DNA of 64,000 bases, from positions 62,001-126,000 of the forward strand of contig NW_026252111.1 in the NCBI RefSeq assembly GCF_025399195.1, in the 5' to 3' direction. The position numbers and the translations under genes were made by a program. This document shows, piece after piece, positions 11,240 through 22,517 of this stretch (position 1 is the first letter of the stretch; every line of letters begins with the position of its first letter). This DNA comes from Umbelopsis ramanniana AG (Eukaryota; Mucoromycota; Umbelopsidomycetes; Umbelopsidales; Umbelopsidaceae). The notes beneath the pieces were generated by a model that saw only the letters and a list, made by a program, of their open reading frames with translations, was not told where the DNA came from and searched no databases.

Positions 11240-13068
11240 ATGAGTACTGATCACACTGGCATCGAATGGCAAAAAGAAAATGTTCAGCTCGGCATCATAG
11301 GAATGGGCGACATGGGACGCATGTACGCCAGTAAATTGTCCCAAATCGGCTGGAAGAAGTAAGTAAATTTGCGTCTACATTGCAAAACCCGAACAGTTAC
11401 TCATTCCTGCTACCAGGATCTATGTTTGCGATCAGCCTTCCAACTACGAAAAACTGAAGAAGGAGTATGAAGGTAAATTGTCAACTTACACCTAAACCTC
11501 ACCGCATATTATTTCGCAAGGCTAACGAAAGCGACTTTAGGCACTCTCATAAATGTCATGCGAGACGGTTATCATGTTTCGCGTTTGGCTGATTGGATCA
11601 TGTACGCGGTGGAAGCCGAACATATAGACAGGGTAGTTGCTCAGTATGGTCCGGCGACGAAGATAGGCTCCATTGTCAGTGGACAAACATCAGTTAAGCA
11701 GCCTGAGATCGAAGCATTCGAACGTCATCTTCCCGAGGATGTACATATCATCTCCTGCCACTCAATGCACGGTCCAAATGTCAATCCTAAAGGTCAACCC
11801 TTGGTCATCATAAAGCATCGCGCAACACAGGAGAAATTGGAACTTGTGCGTAATATCCTCTCAGGATTCGAAAGCAACTTCGTTGAGCTCAGCTACCAAG
11901 ACCACGACCGTATTACCGCAGATACACAGGCAGTAACGCATGCCGCGTTTTTGAGGTAAGTCTCGATCATTCCACTATGTACAAAAAAATTGTTCATATG
12001 CTAATTTTATCTCAGTATGGGCGCTGCTTGGAAGGCAAACAACCAGTTCCCCGTAAGTCAGCTACAGTGAAATGCCTACTATCGATGACTTTCACTAATC
12101 CGTACATGTAGTGGCTTGTTCCTCATTTTGTTGGCGGTATCGAAAACGTGAAGGTCAATGTTGCTCTTAGAATTTACAGTAACAAATGGCATGTGTACGC
12201 AGGTTAGTGAAAAGAGGTGATGGATTGGATGACCAGATCCTTTACTTACAACAATACATAGGTTTGGCCATCATGAACCCAAGTGCACGCATACAAATCA
12301 CGCAATACGCAAGGTCAGTTGCTGATTTGTTCAAGTTGATGATCCAAGAAAAAGAAGACGAATTTCGAGCTCGTATCATGAAGGTGGGTTCGCTTTCAAA
12401 CGATCGTTATTATTCTGTGTCGTTTACTAAATGATCCTCGCAGGCTGGTGACTATGTCTTTGGTAGTTTGAACGAGGACCATGTGCCTATCTTGTTGGAT
12501 GATAAGCTACTCGACGAGTTCTCTCTATCGAATGTTCCTAGTAACGGCAAACGAGAAACCAATTCACATTTGTCGCTGCTTGCAATGGTATGATATTTTT
12601 GTCCCTGTGAAGAGAGAAAAGGCGTTTTACTAAAATTGGCGTTGGCGTTAAGGTGGATTGCTGGTACACTCTGAAGCTCAATCCTTATGAACATATGGTC
12701 TGTCAAACACCTTTGTTCCGTTTATGGATGTAAGTATCAGACTGCGTTTTTCTTCATTATTCATTCTTGAGACCATATTAATTGTGTTGGCTTTTAGGGG
12801 TATCACCGAGTATCTGTTCCGAAAACCGGAGATGTTAGAAGAAACCATACAAGCAGCGCTTTATCGTAAGGAAATTCGGTCGGACGATATGGAGTTTGTG
12901 ACTTGTGCTCGAGGATGGGCAGAATGCGTCGAACTTGGCAGTATGGACGGATACCGAACACGATTCGAAAGCACTGCTGACTTTTTCAAGGACATGTTTG
13001 CAGACAGCGCTGTTCTGGGAAATAAGATGATTGCTATGATCAGCAAGAACATGCAGAAGACGAGTTAA
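11240..13068 (+). CDS. TYR1: Prephenate dehydrogenase (tyrosine biosynthesis)
   Basis: NADP-dependent oxidative decarboxylation of prephenate to 4-hydroxyphenylpyruvate in the tyrosine branch. The N-terminal Rossmann motif LGIIGMGDMGRMYA opens the protein. It is followed by IYVCDQPSNYEKLK, GSIVSGQTSVKQPEI, the catalytic-region HSMHGP and DHDRITADTQAVTHAAF, and GLAIMNPSARIQITQYA. Worked-out exons are 11240-11358, 11417-11472, 11541-11955, 12016-12052 and one starting 12112, then further exons to the stop at 13066-13068. An intron near 12203-12260 splits the AGLAIMN codon run. Single-domain fungal type, with no chorismate mutase fusion and no ACT domain recognised. Confidence 0.95.
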
Positions 13069-13334
13069 TAGAGTATCTCTTGTGTGTCCCATTTGTCCTG
13101 GGCAGTAAAAAGTTGAAATGTTTTTTTTTCCAAGGTGTTGACCTCGATATGCAGATATTTTAAAAATCAAAGAGACGCTTTCGAAACATACACATGGTTC
13201 CTCGCACTTTGTAAATTCAGTATTCTATTTCATTCTATTTCTATCTATATCTCTAGAATATACCGAAATTACAATACTCATAAATGCTGAGAATCGACCA
13301 GTTTAAATGAGTAGTGATAGCTTGCATACCGTGA

Positions 13335-13970
13335 ATTTGCAAATGCACTTTGGTGTTTGGAAACTTGTTCTGCACTGGTGTTCTGTTATGTTGAAATGGC
13401 CCACTTTGTGAGAAAAAAAACATAAGTAAAGATGCTTTAGACACGGAGAAGGAAATGCCAATTTAAAATGCGAAAGATATATATTGAGAGATGCAAAGAG
13501 CACAATTTAAATACCAGAAGAACTGCGTTTTTATCGTTGGAGCTGCTTTAACCTGCACATCATGCGAAATCGAGTAAGCCCTCATAAACCCCCCCCCCAA
13601 AAAAAACCTCCTCTGCAGAGGTCAAAGTTCCAACCCAAAAGGTGCCAGTATTAATGATTATTACGAAAAAAGAGTGAGAGAATTTCGATAAGTAATAATA
13701 AGTCAGCCAGTTGTAGTAGATATTCGAGGGACGTCTCTCGTATTTTCAAAGTACTGTTATGCGCTCTGATATACTTCGACTTACGGCATAGGGAATTTGG
13801 GCTGGCATTGTTGGAGCCAGGTCAGGTAACTCTACAAAGGCCACCAGGTTATCCTCTATGCTGCAAAGCGAAAAAAAAATTAATAAAAATGGTAACATCC
13901 CAAAGGAGGTAGTTACTCGTCCAGCACTGAATTGTTTTACACGTGTAACAAGGAGACATTTTGAATATTT
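13335..13970 (-). other. Possible multi-exon small gene or gene relic
   Basis: Three minus-strand blocks are open and bordered by plausible splice sites. Block one, behind TTTGCAG and ending at GTAAGT near 13783, reads IEDNLVAFVELPDLAPTM. Block two, behind GTGCAG near 13554, reads VKAAPTIKTQFF. Block three, behind CACAAAG near 13400, reads GPFQHNRTPVQNKF and ends KVHLQIH before GTATGC. Blocks two and three join in frame. A candidate first exon starting MSPCYTCKTI near 13958 needs a weak donor. I do not recognise the product; it could be a real short gene or decayed sequence. Confidence 0.3.
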
Positions 13971-14224
13971 AATAGAGGCAGTTGGATAGAAGGAGTCAGA
14001 GAGTTTGCCAAGGTCTTAAAACAGAGAAACATAAAACCAGAAAGTAGTATGTAGTATTCATTTGGTTCAGTAAGGGTGCGATTACTACGGTTAGCGGTTG
14101 TTATGGAATAAGAAAAAGTCAAAGAAATTCGATAGTTTGTGCGCGTTAATTACTTTAATGAGATTCAAGGAACGTAAATGTTTATTAGAGCTTTTTTATT
14201 AATCCTGCTCTTGCTTTGGCGCAT

Positions 14225-14428
14225 TCATATATGATTTTGATGGCAGGATGAAATTTCAAGTTTTACGACTGAAATTCGTCGTGTTACCCTGCCATCCAGA
14301 ACCTTGCATGATGATAATACGTCCACGAGAGTCTCTGTATTCATAGGTGATTTTGTTAGTAATGTAATAGTTTCCATATGATCAACGGTTGCTGTCAAAC
14401 TGTGTAGTAAAAGAAGGAGAAAGGTCAT
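14225..14428 (-). pseudogene. Broken small ORF with signal-like N-terminus
   Basis: The frame starting at 14428 begins MTFLLLLLHSLTATVDH, like a signal peptide. About 50 nt in, another frame takes over with protein-like sequence: YGNYYITNKITYEYRDSRG, then MQGSGWQGNTTNFSRKT and a stop. No acceptor AG lies between the last stop of the second frame and its open part, so splicing does not join them easily. I infer a frameshifted small secreted-protein gene; no family recognised. Confidence 0.3.
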
Positions 14429-14824
14429 CAGGGTAGTTGTTTAGTGACAACAGCTGTATCAAAGTATAAGCAAGGCATAGTGAATGAAATGCGATTTTCA
14501 GAGAGATTTCTTGCTTTTTGTTTGTGATAACTGTTGCAGTTTATAAACAATTGGGCTAGCATCTACAGTAAGCTGGTTAGTCAGTTAACCTGAAAGGAAC
14601 CGAAAGACTTAAAAAACCATAAAGTCATTTACCAGAGACAGTTCGGCAAGTCCAATAATGCTAGGAATAATTGTATCATGAAATTAAGAAAATCTTCATT
14701 ATAGATTGCTCATCATCAGCCATCGAGTTTCAATACACAATTCCCCCTACTGAATTCTAAAAATTATCAAAAAGAAATCCTCATAAAGTTGATGAATCAA
14801 AGATATAAAAAATATAAAAAAGAG

Positions 14825-14897
14825 TGGAGAAGCCCGGCATCGATCCGGGTGCCTCTCGCATGCTAAGCGAGCGCTCTACCATTTGAGCTACATCCCC
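14825..14897 (-). tRNA. tRNA-Ala (anticodon AGC)
   Basis: A complete 73-nt cloverleaf without intron. The acceptor GGGGATG pairs with CTTCTCC and includes G3-U70, the classical alanine identity pair. The D arm is AGCTC..GAGC, the anticodon stem CTCGC/GCGAG holds TTAGCAT (anticodon AGC), and the T stem CCCGG/CCGGG holds loop ATCGATG. The discriminator base is A. Two oddities: a U6-U67 mismatch in the acceptor stem and A instead of T at loop position 54. Confidence 0.97.
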
Positions 14898-15767
14898 ATT
14901 TCTTGAAATTTTTCAAGCGGAGTACTATTCATCCTAAAATACAAAAAGGAATATACAAATATCAGTCCAAAGGCATTCCCGAAGTGACAACAGCACCCAG
15001 ATAGAATGTTCGTCAATTTTGCCAAGCTGTTCCACCTCAAAGGAAATGATAGCTTATTTCAGCTAGGTCATCGATCGGATGTCCAAAAGGATTAAGTCCC
15101 GAAGCCAACATACCGCCGAGATCAACTAGAAGACTGCCAAGGCCATCTAAAGTTTTGCTGCAGCCTAAGAAAAATTATGAAGACCCTAACGTAATTCATG
15201 AATTTGTATTAATAATAATTCATGTTCATTACATCGGTAAGTAAAAGTATAAATAGTATGAACATGGATTGTAAAGAATTTGATTGTATAAACAATAAGT
15301 CTATCTGGTCCAGTAGTCTAGATTGCGAATTTATCACTGGAATACACCCAAATGCGAAGAAGAAACTTAAGAAGATCAAGAGACAAGTATAATCTATTCA
15401 GCTCAAACTCACAAGGACCTGAGATCCGACAAGTACAGGCTTGGATTGAAACAGAGAGCAGATAAATCTGGTTAAATGAAAAAAGAGAAGCAACTGCAAT
15501 ATCATGATCGATAGTATCCAAGGAACCAACCCACAGAGCATAATCAAATCACAATAAAGAAACTATCCAGATAAATAACGAGATAGCACAATGCAGTTGT
15601 GCCACACAATCACCAGGCACCTAAGCCATTGCGGAGTTATGAAGCTCGGCCAACGCCGCCGTACGTTGTAGAACGTGAATCTGAATAAATAAATGAGCAA
15701 ATGAGGAGGGATTCTTTTTAACTTACCTAACCTCCTATAAGGATTTCAGCGGATATATTTTATCGCG
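14898..15767. other. Intergenic region upstream of the orphan membrane protein gene
   Basis: 870 bp, AT-rich. I see no gene, RNA or repeat in it. Short open frames on the minus strand lack any family likeness. Confidence 0.4.
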
Positions 15768-17639
15768 ATGCCAGATTTGTTTTCCCGCGGTACAGTGACT
15801 AGCAAAGGTAGCATGAAGCAGAGGCGCCAACGGACTGGAGGAAGATACGGCACTACTGATTTCGTAACGGAACCAGTTACGCATGATCACACGCAGAGCA
15901 TTCTAACAAAAATCAGAGAAATAGAAAAAGCAGCAGCGAAAGGCGACACAGACAAACATATTGAGACCGCACTGAAAAGCATCTGCTCTTATATCAAGGA
16001 CAACGGGTCAGCTTATGATGCATCTCGTAGGCATCTCTACGACCTTCAAGACCTAAAACTCAAACATGACGTGTTAATTGAGGCGATGTCAGGGGAAGAC
16101 TATTCCTGGGGCCGAAGCAGCATTCACGCTATAGCTTCTGCCACTAGTTCGCTGATAGTAAGCGAGCTCTCTACAGCAAGCGGACCTCTAGAGAAAAAGA
16201 TGAGTGCTTTAAGGGTATTTGAAACCTTATATATCCTTGCAGGCGTAATATTTTCTAGCGACGACAAATATGGCTTCATAGAAGTCAGCTACATTGGAGG
16301 ATTTGTCTCATCGTCGATATTCATATACTACGCCCTCAACTTAGCTGACGTGTGTGCTGCCAATAATGCGTTGATAGATATCATAAACTCAAGGTACCTT
16401 TTGCTAAACCATTCACAAAAATTTTCGAATGAGCGGACGGAATCAACTTACTACGAGCAAGCAGAAATGTCTTGGGCTGTTGGATCTGCTGCTTCTAGAT
16501 ACAAAATTAATGCGAGCACTGTTTTCCGCATACTGCCGGAAGCTTTGACCATGGTGGTTTCCGACGCAATAGTGGATGTTTTCTGTCAATCTATGTTTGC
16601 CTTGGAACGTCAAGACATGGAAACGATGTCTTTCTTTGACGCAGTAAAGAATCTCGACGGCAAGTTGTGTAGAGGAATTATCGGAAATATGGTAGGACCT
16701 CGCTGGCTACCAGCGCGCTACGTTCTAACGCCTATGGTGGCATCATCGGCCATTAAATCAAGTCTTCTCAATGCTTATGAGGTGAAAGCAGGTAAATCTG
16801 TCGCTCTATTTATGGAGCGTGAGCAGGATTATTCTGACGAGAAAACGGACATCAAGTGGACAAAACTGGGCGTTGAGAAGGAGATAATCTATCCCGTACT
16901 GGCGTTCAATCTTATCATGCTCGTAGTCTTAGTCGCAGCTTTATACTGCGCAGTTTCGTATAACGACACGTTTGCGAATGCCCAAATTGACGTTACTAGT
17001 TTCTTGAGCCTGATACTGGTGTTTGAAGGCTTGGCCTTTGCTGGTTTTACATCAGTGTACAGAGAGAACTGGTCATTGTATTGGATGTTCCAGTTCAAGG
17101 TGCATTATAATGACATTAGCAAAATCTTACAGCATAAGGATACTACCAGCATAAAGATATTGCGTGGCATACTGTCAAACAGGCATATATATTCGAAGCT
17201 AATACAGCCATCAAGATCGTGCTGGATAGGGGAAGGTACTGTGGAAGCCGACAACTATCTTTCATCCGACGTGCTACTGTGGTCTTACTATGAATGTGGC
17301 GTGATAGAACTCGGTACAAACATCCCTGGCGGCGGATATCGTGCTATTATGGTTAAGATAATAGGGGAAATGTTGACAATGGAGCATATAGAGCTATCCG
17401 GATTGAGCAGTGGACAGGCACACGTCAGATATAGCGCCGAGAGCGACATGACTGACGTGACTTTGGGATTTTTGCAGTCAGATACAGAAAATATGCCTAT
17501 CGGAGCTGCTAAAGAAAATGTTACAAACTCGACGGCGGCATCGAATGCAGAGATATGCATTGCTACTGATGTCACCTCAAGAGGAGACACTACGACTAGG
17601 CCGATTGTAGACCAGCATTTGCAACGGTATCGAGGGTAG
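15768..17639 (+). CDS. Unrecognised 623-residue intronless membrane protein
   Basis: One uninterrupted ORF from ATG to TAG; I do not recognise the family. Residues 1-40 are basic and Arg-rich. 41-100 are charged and helical with weak coiled-coil character. Hydrophobic stretches lie at about 152-163, 173-194 (IGGFVSSSIFIYYALNLAD), 374-396 (YPVLAFNLIMLVVLVAALYC) and 410-430 (SFLSLILVFEGLAFAGFTSVY). The C-terminal third is soluble and Ser/Thr-rich, with N-x-T sites near 584-587. A single 1.9 kb exon is unusual among its intron-rich neighbours. It sits between a tRNA gene and BOL1 with 0.5-0.9 kb of empty DNA on each side. It may be lineage-specific or transferred; codon bias was not measured. 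A fungal membrane protein of unknown function is all that can be supported. Confidence 0.8.
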   Translation: MPDLFSRGTVTSKGSMKQRRQRTGGRYGTTDFVTEPVTHDHTQSILTKIREIEKAAAKGDTDKHIETALKSICSYIKDNGSAYDASRRHLYDLQDLKLKHDVLIEAMSGEDYSWGRSSIHAIASATSSLIVSELSTASGPLEKKMSALRVFETLYILAGVIFSSDDKYGFIEVSYIGGFVSSSIFIYYALNLADVCAANNALIDIINSRYLLLNHSQKFSNERTESTYYEQAEMSWAVGSAASRYKINASTVFRILPEALTMVVSDAIVDVFCQSMFALERQDMETMSFFDAVKNLDGKLCRGIIGNMVGPRWLPARYVLTPMVASSAIKSSLLNAYEVKAGKSVALFMEREQDYSDEKTDIKWTKLGVEKEIIYPVLAFNLIMLVVLVAALYCAVSYNDTFANAQIDVTSFLSLILVFEGLAFAGFTSVYRENWSLYWMFQFKVHYNDISKILQHKDTTSIKILRGILSNRHIYSKLIQPSRSCWIGEGTVEADNYLSSDVLLWSYYECGVIELGTNIPGGGYRAIMVKIIGEMLTMEHIELSGLSSGQAHVRYSAESDMTDVTLGFLQSDTENMPIGAAKENVTNSTAASNAEICIATDVTSRGDTTTRPIVDQHLQRYRG

Positions 17640-18180
17640 AGGCAAATTTCAAGTGCATGCCGCATTGCACATCTTATTGCGCGAGGGAGCCGACAGGACA
17701 ACTTTATGTAATCACAAAGTATCTGCAACATATGCTACACGACAGCATTGAATGCTCAACTGTCTGTGTCAAAAGCACATAAATGTTTATCGAAAAGTGC
17801 CCAGTAGTTTGTTTGTATTGTCGCTGGAACGCTCGTACTGCTCATTTACCTGCTTGCACAGATCATTAATAAAGTATCCTCTCAGGATGCTGTTCAGACT
17901 TTGTGCTCCATCCATAATTTGTGAGCAAACGCAATTCCCTATTACCTTTTAAGCATCTGAGGAATGACTTATGTTTTACCCTGGTGTTGGAGAAGTTTTT
18001 TTAATGACAAAAGGACTATAAATTATAGCCTTGTCTCTTCGTGATAGCGTTACGCTAAAAGGTTGCTTCACTAAGGCATGCTGTTATTACGATGATTTAG
18101 CGAGATCATCCACAATACACTTCAGCACATATTGAGCATATCATGTTTCTATAACCGGTATTTATTTCGAATGTCTGATG
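17640..18180. other. Convergent intergenic stretch
   Basis: 541 bp between the 3' ends of the orphan gene and the BolA gene. I see nothing in it beyond AT-rich sequence. Confidence 0.4.
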
Positions 18181-18724
18181 CTATGATGATTTTTCAATCT
18201 CTTGCGGAGTTTTTGTCTTCAATGACAAAGCATGTACACCGGCTTGAAGTTCATCGTTGAGCAAGGTATAGATGGAGCGATGTCTCTGCATCAAGTTTTT
18301 TCCAGCGAAAGCATCGGAGACGATGGTTACTCTGTGAAAGATTGTCAGTAAAATTTACAGGGGTAATATCGAAAGAGAATAGTTTTAACTCACCGGAAGT
18401 GAGTTTCTTTGTCAGTATTTCCTTTCATGGCTTCGTGGTGAGCATGAAGATGGGATTCATTAACAACATCCAAAATGCTGGGATTGAAAGCCTCCTGGAG
18501 CTACAAAGGAAGGGAGGGTAAGTGGTTGCTTTTTTAACTGGTCAAATGCTTTGAAATCAAGCTCCTACCTTGGCCTCCATGGTTTGTTGAACAGGACCGA
18601 CCTTTGCGCTATCCATAAAAGTTCTTAGAAATACGGAAGAGGGAAGGTTCTCTGGAGTTGAAGAGTATTGGCGCTGAAGAAGACGACCGGCGTGTCTAGG
18701 CAGGCGATCGAGATTTCGAAGCAT
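18181..18724 (-). CDS. BOL1: BolA-like protein, probably mitochondrial (Bol1 type)
   Basis: BolA proteins work with monothiol glutaredoxins in Fe-S cluster delivery. Exons are 18724-18569, 18500-18394 and 18331-18181. The first encodes an Arg-rich presequence (MLRNLDRLPRHAGRLL, QRQYSSTPENL) that fits mitochondrial import with an RQY-S cleavage region. The BolA fold follows: LQEAFNPSILDVVNESHLHA, HHEAMKGNTDKETHFRVTIV, then the signature FAGKNLMQRHRSIYTLL and LQAGVHALSLKTKTP. The conserved histidines around NESHLHAHH are present. An upstream in-frame GTG was not used as a start. Confidence 0.93.
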
Positions 18725-18963
18725 GAAAGGTTGAGATCGTTCAAAATCTGTCAACAGTGGCGACTCGATGGCTGGAAACACCAGTCACATATGGGAGTTC
18801 CCTGAATGCGGGGATTCGTCACGATCAATTGGGCTGGCTGGCTGGGAAATCACTGAACCTTGAAATTTTTTGAAATGGCGAATTCAGCTTTTAAACAGCT
18901 ACTTGCCCGGCTAACTTGCCCCCAACCACCTTCTTTTGTTTTACCGCAGTAACTTCCAGAAAA

Positions 18964-20187
18964 ATGGCTGTACCTCAAGTTCGTCTTCATCCAGATGGCC
19001 CTAGCGTATCCCAGTTGGTATATGGTACCTGGCGCTTAGCAAACTCAAACGGTTGGGAAGCTGATCCTAGCTTGGCCACACCTGAGTCTGTCCTCGAGCG
19101 CATCGAAGCCTGTAAGTGACGTATGCTTTATAGAACCATATACTGCTTTATACCATCTGACAGCTTGCAATAATGAAGGCTTGAAGCTTGGCATCACCAC
19201 ATTCGACTTGGCTGATATCTATGGTGGTATGTATCATTTAACTGCTGAGGAGTAACGCCCCCTTCCAACGGCTACTGACGCGTATTTTCAGGATATGCTT
19301 ATGAAGAGCTTTTCGGCAAGGGTCTTGCACTCAAGCCAGAACTGAGAGAGAAGATGCAGATGTGAGCGGTTTTTAAGATATGAAGGATGGTTGAAAAAGA
19401 GGTCATACTGATATTGAGTATAGCATTACTAAGACGGGCATCAAAATTCCCAACGATATGTGGTCTGAAAAGGTTTATGTCAATCATTATGATACTTCCT
19501 ACGAACACATCAAATCGCAGGTCGAGAGATCGCTTCGTCTTTTGGGCACAAACTATCTGGACGTTGTCTTGATTCACCGACTCGATTATCTTTTGGATGC
19601 CGATGAGGTTAGTGAATAGCTATGATGGAACGAGTGCAAGGCATATAATAACCAACCCCTCTTTTATCATAAAAAAAAAGGTTGCCAAGGTTATGAAGGA
19701 GCTTCGACAGGAAGGAAAGGTCAGATACTGGGGTGTCTCCAATCACTCATACTCTCAAGTTGAGCTGTTGCAGTCCCGTTTGGATTTCCCCTTGGTGACG
19801 AACCAGATCGAATTCTCCCCCGCCCATCTTGAAGGAATGGATGATGGTACTCTTGATCAATGCCAACGCTTGCGTATGAAGCCAATGTGCTGGAGTCCTT
19901 TGGGCGGCGGTGCTATCTTCAAAAAAGACGTGTCTAACGACCCTAAAACTGAGAGATTACAAAAGGCTTTGAAGACGGTTGCTGAACAATTCGGACCCGA
20001 CGTCACTTTGGATCAGGTTGCTTATGCATTCCTTTTGAGACACCCCACTAAGCCCGTCATCGTTTTGGGAACTAACAAACTTGATCGCCTTGAGGGTGCT
20101 GCTGCCGTCTATGAAAAGAACCTCCAACTCAACAGACAGCAATTTTACCTCATTTGGCAGGCTTCTAAGGGTCACTCCGTACCCTAA
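18964..20187 (+). CDS. Aldo/keto reductase (YdhF-like)
   Basis: NAD(P)H-dependent oxidoreductase with a TIM-barrel fold. The first exon 18964-19111 gives MAVPQVRLHPDGPSVSQLVY and GTWRLAN; others carry FDLADIYGGYAYEELFGKGL (catalytic D and Y), TKTGIKIPNDMWSEK, SLRLLGTNYLDVVLIHR (catalytic H), EGKVRYWGVSNHSYSQVELL, NQIEFSPAHLEGM, SPLGGGAIF and PVIVLGTNKLDRL. Five exons; the one beginning 19164 joins exon 1 as A-S-C-N-N-E-G. Substrate cannot be told from sequence. It resembles the bacterial YdhF group more than the xylose-reductase type because of the LDYLLDADEVA segment. Confidence 0.92.
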
Positions 20188-20396
20188 GTTATTCTCGGCA
20201 ATAAGTAATAAAAGATTGTATACCATGTTTGATGGCGTAAAAATTTTCAAAGTGACAAAAGCTGAAGTGTTTTATATTCTGTTGTTACATATTACCCATA
20301 GGTGATATGGTCAAATTTACATGGTGTGCGTAGCATCTACAGCATTAACAATGCCATTGCGCTCACTGCTCGAATCCTAATGCCGATCATAGGCAT

Positions 20397-21688
20397 TTAG
20401 TGGAACTTGCCAGGCACGATAGGGTGGCTTGAGGAAAGACCTCCATCAACAGCCCAAGATTGTCCGTTCACATAAGAGGCATCGTCACTAGCAAGGAATG
20501 CAACAACGCTAGCAATCTAAAAAGTAAACGATTAGAAACACGTTTACATAAAGCTTAATAGTAGGGTGAATTGAAACTCACTTCTCCAGCAATGCCGTAG
20601 CGAGCGAGTGGGTTCAATTGACCAATCTTATGTTCGTTTCCTCTAGATCTTGCATAGTCGAATGTTTGCTTTGTCATTCCAGTCTCGATCAAACCCTATT
20701 GCAAAAGTTGGTCAGTATGAAGCGAACACATATACGTTGGTCTGGAAGCTAGTTGCTACATACTGGGCAGATGGCGTTCACTCTAACATTAGTACGGCCA
20801 TATTGGTAAGCGGCTGTCTGTGCAAGATTGATGACACTGAAGGAAGACGGATCAGTCAAGACGTAGAAGATATACCTAATTGATGTCGAAGCTACTTACG
20901 CTGCCTTTGATGCGGAATATTCGCTAGATCCAGCACCAGATCGAATACCAGCAACTGTCCCAATATCCGGTCAGTCATTGCTATTTTGGAAAAAGAAAAT
21001 ACCATTATAATATCTCTCACCTGAAGCAGTTCCAATGATTGATCCTCCTGAATGCTCCTTTCCACCCTTACCAGTTACCTGCATCGCTTGACCAGCATGC
21101 TTGATGGCGAGGAAAACACTATATGATGACTAGGTGAATGGAAATTCAGAATGCTATTCATTATGGATCTCGTGGCTTTACCTTAAAGCATTAATCTTCA
21201 TCATTCGCATGAAGCTCTCGGCGGTTTCATCTTTGATGTGAGTTCCGGAAGCAATGCCAGCGTTGGCAAAGAATACGTCCAATCGACCAAATGTAGTCAT
21301 TGCCTCGTTGATGATAGAACGAACATCTTCATCTGAGGAAGCGTCAATCTTGCGAGCATAACACTTTACTGAGGGGTATTGTTTCTGGACGGTGTCAGCA
21401 AGTTCCTCCAGGTTGTCGGTAGACAGATCTGTTACATATATGGCTGTGGGAGACTGCTTGGCCATAGCAAGGGCAGAAGCACGCCTTTTAAAACGTTAAA
21501 AATTAAACTTAACATTCTATGGTATTTCAGCTAGTAAGAATGCGATCTCCCTACCCAATACCATAGAGGGAGCTCGCTCCTGTGATGATGCAGACCTTGC
21601 CAGCCATAGAAGGCTTGTCAAGGGCAATGTGAGCCTTGATCTGGGCAAGGCGATCGCTGGGAACTGATGCAGTGGATTTGTTGGACAT
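20397..21688 (-). CDS. Short-chain dehydrogenase/reductase (classical SDR)
   Basis: NAD(P)-dependent oxidoreductase with a Rossmann fold. The start [20 protein letters not shown] precedes the cofactor motif [13 protein letters not shown]. Later come [18 protein letters not shown] (an acidic residue after the second strand, suggesting NAD preference), [12 protein letters not shown], the catalytic YSASK near 20910-20925, and a C-terminal [23 protein letters not shown] typical of the family. About six exons. Substrate not predictable. Convergent with the aldo/keto reductase gene, 209 bp apart. Confidence 0.92.
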
Positions 21689-22517
21689 ACTAGAGGTTGA
21701 ATGTGAGCAATGAAAGAAAAGAAATGACAATTAACTTCATTCCCTTTATACTTTCTCCATTCTTTTTAACCTTTGTAAGCTGCTTTGCAGAAAGCTCTCA
21801 CAACTTTGATATTCCGACATTTCATGTGTGAAATTTTGCCACGAAAGGCGGCAAATCTCCACAGTTGTCTTTTTGCAAGGCTGCACTACAAGTCAAAGCG
21901 TACTTTGTAATGGAAGGTAACAGTTTCAAAGGAAAGTATTTGAATATCATTATCAATATGTATAAAGTCTTGACAGCTTGTCAGAAACTACCTAATAGAA
22001 TGAAAGACTCCACCTCCATTAATTTTGTAATGAAAGATTCTTGCTAATATATAAGGTCAAGTAGCGAACATGACTTGCGATCAAAATTTTGAACTCACGT
22101 CAAACAATATTATTCTGAATACATGAGAAAGTGTCAATCGTGTCGTGTTTGAGTATGGCTTTCAAAATACATCCAGTACAGTAGGTGCAAATATGACGGG
22201 CCTAGAGCTAAATTTTTCCTTTTTACGCTTGATATTTCAAAATTTCGAAATACGTTAGGTGTACTTCAATTCAAACGTTGCTATAAATGAGTTATCTATC
22301 CTACAGATTCATCGAGATATATACATTTCCACCGCGTCGTCTGAATGATACCAAGTTTTCTTTGCCGTCAAGGCCATTTCTGCGTCTTTAAACCGCTTTC
22401 CTATGGCAGCTCCCTTGGCCTTGTACGTTTGCTTGGATGATTGGTCGATATTGACTCCGCTTGAAAATACCTATAAGACGCTTGCACTCTTGACTCGCCA
22501 ACATCGATCAGAGCATC
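21689..22517. promoter_or_regulatory. Divergent intergenic region SDR / OST1
   Basis: 829 bp between divergent starts. AT-rich, with no gene, RNA or repeat that I can support. A 60-codon frame at 21865 has no family likeness. Confidence 0.4.

Larger units (their letters stand above)
13069..14824. other. Sparse intergenic region with possible hidden exons
   Basis: 1.75 kb without a clear gene. It contains a run of ten C followed by eight A (13589-13606), pyrimidine-rich simple sequence near 13230-13256, three splice-flanked open blocks on the minus strand (about 13335-13865) and a broken small ORF at 14225-14428, both listed separately. Confidence 0.5.

Noticed and set aside
13589-13606. C10-A8 tract as a possible regulatory or phase-variable element
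   Set aside because: Non-coding, single copy; homopolymers of this size are frequent here and may also be assembly noise.
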